Positions 43,965 through 51,038 of a stretch of 64,000 bases of DNA are shown here, piece by piece (the stretch's first letter is position 1; the number at the start of each line of letters is the position of its first letter). The notes beneath the pieces were generated by a model, which worked only from the letters and a program-made list of their open reading frames with translations, searched no databases and was not told the DNA's origin. The stretch is taken from positions 1-64,000 of the forward strand of contig JAXLYP010000002.1 of assembly GCA_046351395.1 (NCBI GenBank). Direction: 5' to 3'. The stretch comes from CAYYKK01 sp046351395. GTDB taxonomy: Bacteria > Myxococcota_A > Polyangia > Polyangiales > Polyangiaceae. Position numbers and translations under genes: made by a program.

Positions 43965-44909
43965 ATGAAATCACGAATGCCGACTGCGCCGAAGAAGCCG
44001 CCGCTCGTCGCGGCGCGGTGGGTGGAGCTCTTCTGCGCGGTCGTCGAGGCGGGCAGCTTCACCTCCGCCGCGCGCGCGCTGGGCCTCACGCCTGCGGCCA
44101 TCAGCCGCGCGATCGGGAAGCACGAGGCCGCGCTCGGCGCGCTGCTCTTCCGCCGCACCACGCGCAGCATGCAGCTCACCGACGAGGGGCGCGCCTACTT
44201 CGAGCAGTGCCGCGAGGGACTCGCGCTCCTCGAGGCGGCGGAGCGCGCGATCACCGAGCGGGAGGCGCGGCCTCGCGGAGTCGTCCGCGTGAGCGCGCCG
44301 ACCACCTACGGGCACCACCGCCTAGGGCCGTTCGTCGCCGCGTTCGCCCAGCGCTACCCCGACGTCGAGGTCGAGCTCCACGTGGAGAACCGGAACGTCG
44401 ACTTCGTCAACGAGGGCTACGACCTCGCGATCCGCATGGGCGAGCTCGGGGATTCGTCCCTGGTCGCGCGCCGCCTCGAGGACGCCCCGGTCGGCGTGTT
44501 CGCGAGCCCCGACTACCTCGCGCGCCGAGGGAGGCCTCGCTCCGTGGACGATCTCGAGCGGCACGCGCTCCTCGGCTTCGTCCGACCGAGCACGGGGCGC
44601 GTCCTCCCGTGGGTCTTCCGCGAGAAGGGGGGCGAGCCGTTCGAGATCGTCCCGCGCGCGTCCGTACGCTGCGCGGCCGACCCGCTGGCCTGCGTCACGC
44701 TCGCCCGCGCGGGTGCGGGCCTCGTCCAGTGCTTCCGGTTCCTCGTCGACGCGGAGCTCGCCTCCGGCGCGCTCGTCGAGGTTCTCCCGAAGCTCGCACA
44801 CCGGACGCGTCCCTTCACGCTCCTCGCGCCACCTGGTGCAGCCGCGCGGAGGCTCGCGGTCCGGCTCTTTGCGGACGAGCTCGTGGCCTTCGCAGCTGCC
44901 GGAGGATAG
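43965..44909 (+). CDS. LysR-family transcriptional regulator
   Basis: A 314-residue protein from ATG 43965; ATG 43977 is an alternative. The N-terminal winged HTH is clear: WVELFCAVVEAGSFTSAARALGLTPAAISRAIGKHEAALGALLF. The effector-binding region begins near RGVVRVSAPTTYGHHRLGPF and contains YDLAIRMGELGDSSLVARRL, as in the CrgA/DsdC-like branch that acts on nearby enzyme genes. Length is normal. Divergent orientation to the PfpI-like gene suggests it controls that gene and itself. No inducer can be inferred. Confidence 0.93.
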   Translation: MKSRMPTAPKKPPLVAARWVELFCAVVEAGSFTSAARALGLTPAAISRAIGKHEAALGALLFRRTTRSMQLTDEGRAYFEQCREGLALLEAAERAITEREARPRGVVRVSAPTTYGHHRLGPFVAAFAQRYPDVEVELHVENRNVDFVNEGYDLAIRMGELGDSSLVARRLEDAPVGVFASPDYLARRGRPRSVDDLERHALLGFVRPSTGRVLPWVFREKGGEPFEIVPRASVRCAADPLACVTLARAGAGLVQCFRFLVDAELASGALVEVLPKLAHRTRPFTLLAPPGAAARRLAVRLFADELVAFAAAGG

Positions 44910-45050
44910 GCGGGTACGAGTGTCCGCGCGTCAATCTCGAAGGCGACAATCGTTCGTGCGCCGCGCCCCCGGAGCGCGTCGCCTTGAGTCGCTCGCGTCG
45001 TGGACGCTCCCCTTGCGCGGGGCCTCTCCGAGCGGTAGTCCGACTCCCTC

Positions 45051-45575
45051 ATGAAGGTTCCGTTCTCCCTCACGACGAAACGCCTTCGCCTCGACCGCCT
45101 CGGTCGCGAGCACATCGACGATCTCGTCGACCTCGACTCCGACCCCGAGGTCGTGCGCTTCGTCGGCGGCGTGTCCCCCACGAAGGCGCAATACGAAAGC
45201 GAGATCATGGCGCGCATCGTCGCGTTCGACGACAAGCCGTATGGCTTCCTCGCCGCGTACGACGCGGACTCGTTCGTGGGTTGGTTCCACTTGCGACCGA
45301 GCATCGCGGACGCAAACGTCCTCGAGCTCGGCTACCGGCTCAAGCGGTCGTGGTGGGGGAAGGGCATCGCGACGGAGGGGAGTCGCGCCGTCCTCCGGTA
45401 CGCGTTCGAAGTCCTCGATCAGCGCGAGGCCGACGCGTGCGCGATCCCCGAGAACCGCGCGTCCACGCGCGTGATGGAGAAGTGCGGCATGAAGAAGATC
45501 GGCTCCCTCGTCCACCCGCGGTTCGACGTCGTCGTCGACCGGTACCTCGTCGCGCGAGAGGACGCGATCCTCTGA
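45051..45575 (+). CDS. GNAT-family N-acetyltransferase (RimJ/RimL-like)
   Basis: A 174-residue protein from ATG 45051. It begins with TTKRLRLDRLGREHIDDLVDL, typical of the RimJ/RimL branch, and has LELGYRLKRSWWGKGIATEGSRAVLRYAF carrying the acetyl-CoA pyrophosphate loop (R/Q-x-x-G-x-G/A), then IPENRASTRVMEKCGMKKIG. It probably acetylates an amine on a protein or small molecule. Its TGA overlaps the next gene's ATG by one base (TGATG), so the two are coupled. A 141-bp gap separates it from the LysR gene. Confidence 0.9.
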   Translation: MKVPFSLTTKRLRLDRLGREHIDDLVDLDSDPEVVRFVGGVSPTKAQYESEIMARIVAFDDKPYGFLAAYDADSFVGWFHLRPSIADANVLELGYRLKRSWWGKGIATEGSRAVLRYAFEVLDQREADACAIPENRASTRVMEKCGMKKIGSLVHPRFDVVVDRYLVAREDAIL

Positions 45576-46276
45576 TGGGACAGCCACACTCCGTCGAGGA
45601 TCACCTCGGGCTCAAGGTCGAGGACTACGATCGTGAGATCCGCCGGCTCGTCCCACACTACGACGAGATGGTCTCCGAGGGGATGTCGGTGCTCCGGAGG
45701 ATCGTCGCACCCGACGCGCGCATCCTCGATCTCGGCTGCGGGACGGGTCGCATGGCGGCGGCGATCGTCGCGGCGATGCCGCGCGCGTCGGTGACGCTCC
45801 TCGACGTGGATCCCAAGATGCTCGACCAGGCGCGCGTCCGCTTCCAAGCGCGATCGGCCGACGAGGCGCGCGTGAGCTTCGCGCTCGGGAGCTTCTTCGA
45901 TCCGCTCCCCGCGGCGGACGCCATCGTCGCGAGCCTCTCGCTCCACCACATCCAGGATCTCGCCGAGAAGGCGCGCGTGTACCGAGCGGCGCTCGACGCG
46001 CTGCCCGCGGGCGGCCTGTTCCTCGTGCTCGACGCGTCGGTCGCCGATGAGCCGCGGCTCTCAGCCTCCGCGTTCGATCGGTGGGCCGAGTGGATGGGCG
46101 CGCACGGGATCGAGGAGGCCGCGGCGAGGCAGCACTTCGCGGACTGGGCGCGCGAGGAGCGATACGTATCCATCGCCGATGAACTCCAAGCGCTCCGCGC
46201 GGCCGGCTTCGCGCGGCCGGAGTGCTTCTGGCGCAAGGGGCCGATCGCCGCGTACGGCGGGATCAGGGGCGCCTGA
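45575..46276 (+). CDS. Class I SAM-dependent methyltransferase
   Basis: A 233-residue protein from ATG 45575, overlapping the acetyltransferase stop. Motif I is ILDLGCGTGRMAAAI (about residue 48), followed by VTLLDVDPKML (acidic residue binding the ribose) and ADAIVASLSLHHIQDL. The N-terminal helix region VEDYDREIRRLVPHYDEM and the whole length suit a small-molecule methyltransferase of the UbiE/Methyltransf_25 type. Substrate unknown; the coupling to a GNAT enzyme may hint at a shared metabolite, but that is only inference. Confidence 0.9.
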   Translation: MGQPHSVEDHLGLKVEDYDREIRRLVPHYDEMVSEGMSVLRRIVAPDARILDLGCGTGRMAAAIVAAMPRASVTLLDVDPKMLDQARVRFQARSADEARVSFALGSFFDPLPAADAIVASLSLHHIQDLAEKARVYRAALDALPAGGLFLVLDASVADEPRLSASAFDRWAEWMGAHGIEEAAARQHFADWAREERYVSIADELQALRAAGFARPECFWRKGPIAAYGGIRGA

Positions 46277-46387
46277 CGTCGAGGCGAGGGGCGGATTCTT
46301 ACCTCCGAGAGAATTGGGCGGAGGGGACGGGGAGCGCATTGTCTGCTCCACGCTGGCGCCGCTGGTCGCGCTGGCGATGGAGGTCCC

Positions 46388-47083
46388 ATGTCGATCAAGA
46401 TCTACGGTCACCCTTGGAGCGTCAACGCGCGCAAGGTGCTCCTGACGCTCGCCGAGAAAGACGGAGAGGGCGAGCTCGTCCTCGTGATGTTGCCCCTGGG
46501 TGAGCACAAGCAACCGGCCCACCTGGCGCGGCACCCCTGGGGCAAGGTGCCGGTCCTCGAGCACGACGGATTCCTCGTCTACGAGTCTCGAGCGATCAAC
46601 CGCTACCTCGACGACGCGCTCGACGGGCCCCGCCTCGCGCCGACGAGCCCGCGCGAGCGCGCGCTCGCGGAGCAGTGGATGAACGTGTCGGATCTCTACT
46701 TCTCGCCGCACGCGGGCGCGCTCCTCGTCGAGTCGCTGTTCCGCGACTACCTCGGAGGGGAGCGCAACGAGGCCGCGATCGAAGCCGGGCGCGCGGGGAT
46801 CCAACAGCCGCTCGACCTCCTGGATCGCCACCTCGCGGCGTCGCCGTTCATCGCCGGTGAGGCGTTCTCGCTCGCGGACATCCACTGGATGCCTTACCTC
46901 GAATATCTGGTTCGTCTGGAGCCGGCCGAGGTGGAGAGGCGACCGAACCTCGCGCGCTGGTGGGCCTCCGTGAGCGCGCGTCCGACGTGGACGAAGGTCG
47001 GGAGGATGGGGCCGCAGCCTTACGACCAGGCGGTGCGCGCGGCCGTCCTCGAGCAGCTGCGCGCGGCGCGCGCCGCGGCCTGA
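46388..47083 (+). CDS. Glutathione S-transferase family protein, active-site Cys absent
   Basis: A 231-residue protein from ATG 46388 with GGAGG 4 nt before it. It is a paralogue of the GST at 23246-23854: IYGHPWSVNARKV lines up with IYGHPMSTCTRKV, so the Cys is missing and only the Ser remains as candidate catalytic residue. WGKVPVLEHDG (cis-Pro) and YESRAINRYL (glutathione-binding Glu-Ser) are kept. The C-terminal helical domain has FSLADIHWMPYLEYL. The 3' end faces the XRE-type regulator gene at a distance of 3 bp. Likely a phi/theta-like enzyme; substrate unknown. Confidence 0.92.
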   Translation: MSIKIYGHPWSVNARKVLLTLAEKDGEGELVLVMLPLGEHKQPAHLARHPWGKVPVLEHDGFLVYESRAINRYLDDALDGPRLAPTSPRERALAEQWMNVSDLYFSPHAGALLVESLFRDYLGGERNEAAIEAGRAGIQQPLDLLDRHLAASPFIAGEAFSLADIHWMPYLEYLVRLEPAEVERRPNLARWWASVSARPTWTKVGRMGPQPYDQAVRAAVLEQLRAARAAA

Positions 47084-47086
47084 CGC

Positions 47087-47920
47087 TCAATCCGGGCGAC
47101 CGAGGAGCGCGCGCGCCACCTCTTCGGTCGCGCGGTCCGCCGGAAAGAAGCACTCGACGCGAAGCTCCTGCAGCGTGACGTCCTGGGGCGTTCCGAGCGT
47201 CGTCACGGTGGAGAAGAATCGCGCCGCGAAATCGCCCCTCTGGAAGTTCAGCGCGAGGACGGGGCTGATCGCCGCTTCGACGTCGGGCGACCGGAAGCGC
47301 TCGGGGACGCCGGGGTACGAAAGTACCTCGCGGAGCAATCCCCGGGTCCGGTCGTCCGTCACTCCGCCGACGGCCTCTCGGTGGACACGCTGGACGAGGT
47401 GGCCGGCGACCTCCTCCCAGTTCTTGATCCAAGGGCGAAGCCCGTGCGGGTGGAAGACGGATCGAACGACGTTCGGCGCGCCCGGGATCGCGGGCTGGCC
47501 CTCGGTGAGGCGCCCGACGAACCGCTGCCCCGCGCCGTTCATGGAGAGGATGTTCCAGTGTCGGTCGAGGACGACGGCGGGGTACGGCTCCTGGTGATCG
47601 AGGATGAACTGGAGCGCTCTCCGCGCGGCGTCGAGCTCCGGCGCCTCGAGCTTGGTCTCCCGGTAGAGCGGCGCGAACCCGGCAGCGAGCAGCAGCGCGT
47701 TCCGCTCGCGGAGCGGGACGTCGAGCGCACCCGCGAGCTGGAGCACCATCTCCCGGCTGGGCTTCGAGCGGCCGGTCTCGATGAAGCTCACGTGCCTCGG
47801 GGAGACGTCGGCGCGCGTCGCGAGGTCGAGCTGGCTCGCGCCGCGTACGCGTCGCCACTCCGCGAGGAGCCGACCGAAGCTTCGCTCCGAACTGGGGACC
47901 CGAGGGGATGCGGTGGTCAT
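47087..47920 (-). CDS. XRE-family regulator with MmyB-like ligand-binding domain
   Basis: A 277-residue protein from ATG 47920. The HTH is RLLAEWRRVRGASQLDLATRADVSPRHVSFIETGRSKPS (about 16-54). The rest matches the MmyB-like ligand-binding domain seen behind XRE HTHs: LDHQEPYPAVVLDRHWNILSMNGAGQRF and VLALNFQRGDFAARFFSTVTTLGTPQDVTLQELRVECFFPAD. In actinobacteria such regulators often control a divergent oxidoreductase and sense a lipid-like ligand; here no divergent enzyme gene is present. A 16-bp inverted repeat 52 bp upstream may be its operator. Confidence 0.92.
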   Translation of the reverse strand: MTTASPRVPSSERSFGRLLAEWRRVRGASQLDLATRADVSPRHVSFIETGRSKPSREMVLQLAGALDVPLRERNALLLAAGFAPLYRETKLEAPELDAARRALQFILDHQEPYPAVVLDRHWNILSMNGAGQRFVGRLTEGQPAIPGAPNVVRSVFHPHGLRPWIKNWEEVAGHLVQRVHREAVGGVTDDRTRGLLREVLSYPGVPERFRSPDVEAAISPVLALNFQRGDFAARFFSTVTTLGTPQDVTLQELRVECFFPADRATEEVARALLGRPD

Positions 47921-47971
47921 CCAGGTTGGGTATCACCCCTCCGCCGCCGGGCTCACCTCCCTCGGAGGTAA

Positions 47972-48038
47972 GGGCGCGTCCGGAAATGGGTGGGGACGCA
48001 GCGTCGGCCGAATGCGCCAGCTATTTCCGGACGCGCCC
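47972..48038. promoter_or_regulatory. Perfect 16-bp inverted repeat between the XRE and PHP genes
   Basis: GGGCGCGTCCGGAAAT (47972-47987) and its exact complement ATTTCCGGACGCGCCC (48023-48038) flank 35 bp. The spacer itself contains GACGC-A-GCGTC. The structure lies 52 bp upstream of the XRE-type gene and 37 bp downstream of the PHP-type gene, both on the minus strand. It may be an operator pair, an RNA hairpin ending the PHP transcript, or the ends of a tiny mobile element. Confidence 0.5.
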
Positions 48039-48074
48039 CAAGCGCGCCGCACCCGCCGTGTCGTCGACGCGGGC

Positions 48075-49280
48075 TCAGTCCTTCGCGCGGTACGCGTTCG
48101 TCCACGCGCGCGCGGCGCCCCGCGAGATGCGCGCGCGAACGTAGCTCTCTCCTCCGTGGAGCTGGTACGCGCAGGGCTCGCTCGCCTTGGGGTGCGCGGT
48201 CGCGAGGACGCCCTTCGGCCCGATGAACTCGACCGTCGAGCCGTCACCGTCCACCCACAGGGTGAGCGTGTCCTCGCGGAGCGACAGCCGGTCGAGCGTC
48301 ACGCCGGAGGAGGCGTAGAGCCGCCCTTCACGCAGGCCCGCACAGATGGCGTCCTTCGAGATCTCCGTCGCGAAGACCTGCACCCAACCGCGCCCCGGTG
48401 CGGCCTCGGCTCTGCCCCCGTGGAGCTTGTGCGTGTCGTCGACCGAGACCGGCGCGAACGCGACGCCGTGGTCCAAGGTCTCCGACCAGATCGCCTCCTC
48501 GGAGGGGCGCGTTCGATCTCCGTCGGCGTGGACGTGGGGGTGCCCGCTCCAGACCTCGAGCAACGAAGCGCGCGGCAGCTCGAACAGGTCGGTCGCGCGG
48601 AGCGCCCACATGTAATTGGGGTGGTTCACGAGCGCCACCGCGGACTGCGCGTCGATCTGCCGGATCGCCCAGGCGAGCGCCTCCGTGTTGGAGCCGAACG
48701 CGTAGAGCTCGTTCGCGTGCGCGGGGCCGATCGCCTCGCTCGTGCAAATCGCGTTGACGTGGACCGCCGTGCCGTTCACGCCCATCGTGATCTCTTCGCC
48801 CGGGATCCGCACGAACCGCGAGCCCGGCGGCTCGGGATCGACCGCGGGATCGGTGCGCTGATTGTGGTCCGTCAGCACGACGAAGTCGTACCCGTGCTCG
48901 CGGTACCACGCGTAAACGAGCCTCGCGGGGCTGTCTCCGTCGCTCGCGCGCGAGTGCGTGTGGAGGTTGCCTTTGGCGAAGTTCGAAACATCGAACGCTT
49001 CGAGGAAGTGAGGGCGCGGCGGCGGCGCCGCGCTCGCCACCACACTCGCCCCGACGCTCGAGTCGGCGCGCCGCGGTGCGGTGACGGAGGTTGGCGACGC
49101 CGACGCGTCCCCGGAGGCCGAGCGCGGGCCGCAGCTCGTCAGCACGAGCGCGTGGAGCGCTGCGCACCCCGCGCCGAGGGCGGCGCGCCGCGCGGCCGAG
49201 CTCGAACGTGCCGAGCGGCTCTCCCCGCGCGCTCCGAGGCGCGCGGTCGCGATCCAAGCAAACGGTCGGCGGGGCTCCAC
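48075..49280 (-). CDS. PHP-domain metallohydrolase lipoprotein (CehA/McbA-like)
   Basis: A 401-residue protein from GTG 49280. The N-terminus is Arg/Ala/Ser-rich up to a late lipoprotein-type signal (LGAGCAALHALVLTSCGP). After an Ala/Ser/Pro linker the PHP domain begins with KGNLHTHSRASDGDSP, followed by VLTDHN, the acidic GEEITM, HVNAI, LVNHPNYMWAL, VWSGHPHVH and VSVDDTHKLHGG. These His/Asp/Glu residues would bind the metal cluster. PHP enzymes hydrolyse phosphoesters; the CehA/McbA group also hydrolyses carbamate esters. The exported location suggests nutrient scavenging. It follows the outer-membrane protein gene by 22 bp. Confidence 0.88.
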   Translation of the reverse strand: MEPRRPFAWIATARLGARGESRSARSSSAARRAALGAGCAALHALVLTSCGPRSASGDASASPTSVTAPRRADSSVGASVVASAAPPPRPHFLEAFDVSNFAKGNLHTHSRASDGDSPARLVYAWYREHGYDFVVLTDHNQRTDPAVDPEPPGSRFVRIPGEEITMGVNGTAVHVNAICTSEAIGPAHANELYAFGSNTEALAWAIRQIDAQSAVALVNHPNYMWALRATDLFELPRASLLEVWSGHPHVHADGDRTRPSEEAIWSETLDHGVAFAPVSVDDTHKLHGGRAEAAPGRGWVQVFATEISKDAICAGLREGRLYASSGVTLDRLSLREDTLTLWVDGDGSTVEFIGPKGVLATAHPKASEPCAYQLHGGESYVRARISRGAARAWTNAYRAKD

Positions 49281-49302
49281 GTCGCTTCCGATGGCAGATC
49301 GG

Positions 49303-49935
49303 TCAGTCCGTCACGTAGCCCGAAAGCCCGAGCAGCGCCACCGCACCGCCCCCGATGGCGGACACGGTGTCGCCCCCAGCGAACTCGATCCACGGCCGCG
49401 CGAGCACCTTGAACCCGAACGCTTGATTGTTGGTGAGGATCTCGAAGCCCACTTCGGCCGGTACGCGGAACGATCCGACGGTGGCGCTCTTGTACGCCGC
49501 GACGGAGAACCCGACCCCGGGGCCGAGGACGCACTGCACGTTGCCCTCGCCGAGGTTGAAGTCGAGGAACACGTCCGCGTTGAAGACAAACCCGCCGAGC
49601 ACCGCGGACGCGATGATTTCGTTCACCAGCGGGGTGGTGACGTCGAAGGAGAAGTCGTTCGGCAAGAAGCCTTGGAGCTCGAGCGTCGGCAGCATCAGCG
49701 CAGGCGCGATCCCGGACGAGATCGTCGATCCCGTCGGAGAGGCGACGGTGAACGCGCCGAACCCCGCGCCGAACGCGGTGCCCATCCCGAACCGGCGCTG
49801 CGGGTACGCCGACGGGGGAGGCGCGAGGGAGGTCGGCGCTCCCTGTGGAGGCGGCTGCTGCGCGAGCGCGTCGGTTGCGCACGCGACGAGGGGAGCAAGC
49901 GCGAGACCAAGCATGAAGCGGAAGCTGAAGTTCAT
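49303..49935 (-). CDS. Secreted or outer-membrane beta-barrel protein, unknown function
   Basis: A 210-residue protein from ATG 49935. The signal peptide is MNFSFRFMLGLALAPLVACATDALA with cleavage before QQPPP. The mature part alternates hydrophobic and polar residues (SFDVTTPLVNEIIASAVLGGFVFNADVFLDFNLGEG; GFSVAAYKSATVGSFRVPAEVGFEIL) and ends with a hydrophobic strand, consistent with a small outer-membrane barrel. It is probably co-transcribed with the PHP-type lipoprotein downstream. I do not recognise the family. The 264-bp gap on its 5' side, shared with the divergent response regulator gene, holds no gene that I can see. Confidence 0.7.
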   Translation of the reverse strand: MNFSFRFMLGLALAPLVACATDALAQQPPPQGAPTSLAPPPSAYPQRRFGMGTAFGAGFGAFTVASPTGSTISSGIAPALMLPTLELQGFLPNDFSFDVTTPLVNEIIASAVLGGFVFNADVFLDFNLGEGNVQCVLGPGVGFSVAAYKSATVGSFRVPAEVGFEILTNNQAFGFKVLARPWIEFAGGDTVSAIGGGAVALLGLSGYVTD

Positions 49936-50199
49936 GCCGCGAAACGTAGCGACGGCACCCGTGGGCTTCGAGCGAGAACGCGTCGAAGCAGCGCTCCGCC
50001 CCCTCGATCGGAGCCGCCGAGCGCGTCGCCGGATGGATGCGGTCAGTCCCCCACGCGTGGTTGTTCCTTTGCGTGAGCTTTTCGAGCCGTCCGCGCTCGG
50101 TGGAAGAGAGGGCGGGCGGGAGCGCGAAGCGCGTCGGGTCGCTGAGCGTTGCTGCGTCGAGCGCCTGCCGAGAACGTCTCGTTTCGCTCGAACTTCGCT

Positions 50200-50913
50200 A
50201 TGCTTTCCGGCCGGTTGGAGCATCTCGGACGCATTCTCGTCGTCGAACCCGAGCCCACCGCAGCCCAGGCTGTGGTCAGCGAGTGCGCCAAGTTGCGCAG
50301 GACGCTGTTGGTGCAGAGTGGCGCCGACGCGCGGCGGAGCCTCGAAGGGCGCCCCAACTTCATGGCCGTCGTCCTGGAGCACGACCTGCCCGATGGGTCG
50401 GGGCTCGGCGTCCTCAAGGCGTGCCGCGCGGCCTACCCCCGGGTTCCCGTCCTGATGCTGACGGCGACGACGAGCTCCGAGGTGATCAACCGCTCCCACG
50501 CGCTCCGCGCCGAATTCGTCGCCAAGCCAGCGCACCGCCGGAACGTGCGCGCGTTCCTTCAGCGCGCCGTCGCGTTCGAGCGCGTGCCGGATTCCCGCGT
50601 CGCTCACGTCATCGAGGATCTCGTGCAGTGCTACCAGCTGTCGCCGCGCGAGACCGATGTCTTGGCTGCGGCCATCGGAGGCATCCCGAGGCGCACGGTC
50701 GCCGACCAGATCGGCACGACCGAGAACACGATCAAGAGCATCACCCGCTCGCTGCTCCGAAAGTGCAGCTCGGAGAACCTCGAGGACGTCGTTCGGACAG
50801 TCTGGATTCAGGCGCTGGCGGGCAGCGATTCGGAAGATCAAGCGCGCGATCCGGACTCGGTACCCCCCTCGCAGTTCACGATCCCGCCCCCGCCGAGCGG
50901 CTCCGGGCAGTAG
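50200..50913 (+). CDS. Response regulator with atypical receiver and LuxR-type HTH
   Basis: A 237-residue protein. ATG 50200 is preferred; the in-frame ATG 50149 adds a non-conserved stretch. The receiver (RILVVEPEP...MAVVLEHDLPDGSG...LMLTATTSS...FVAKPAHR) keeps the Lys and Thr switch residues, but the position normally held by the phospho-Asp is Glu (LEHDLP), and the acidic pocket reads EPEP instead of DDEP. Glu can mimic phospho-Asp, so the protein may be constitutively active. The output is a LuxR HTH: LSPRETDVLAAAIGGIPRRTVADQIGTTENTIKSITRSLLRK. A Pro-rich tail follows. No sensor kinase gene is adjacent. Confidence 0.88.
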   Translation: MLSGRLEHLGRILVVEPEPTAAQAVVSECAKLRRTLLVQSGADARRSLEGRPNFMAVVLEHDLPDGSGLGVLKACRAAYPRVPVLMLTATTSSEVINRSHALRAEFVAKPAHRRNVRAFLQRAVAFERVPDSRVAHVIEDLVQCYQLSPRETDVLAAAIGGIPRRTVADQIGTTENTIKSITRSLLRKCSSENLEDVVRTVWIQALAGSDSEDQARDPDSVPPSQFTIPPPPSGSGQ

Positions 50914-51038
50914 ATGCCGCGCGGTGAGGCAGGGAGCTCCGCACATTCGCCTACCACCCTTAAGGGTGATCCCAAAGCCGAGGGACCTGCATCAGACTGG
51001 GCAGCATGGGAGTCTGCGCGTCGAGCGGGAGGGGCCTA

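Noticed and set aside
49081..50076. 331-codon plus frame over the outer-membrane protein gene
   Set aside because: Arg/Glu-rich shadow frame; the minus strand encodes a signal peptide and strand-rich protein here.
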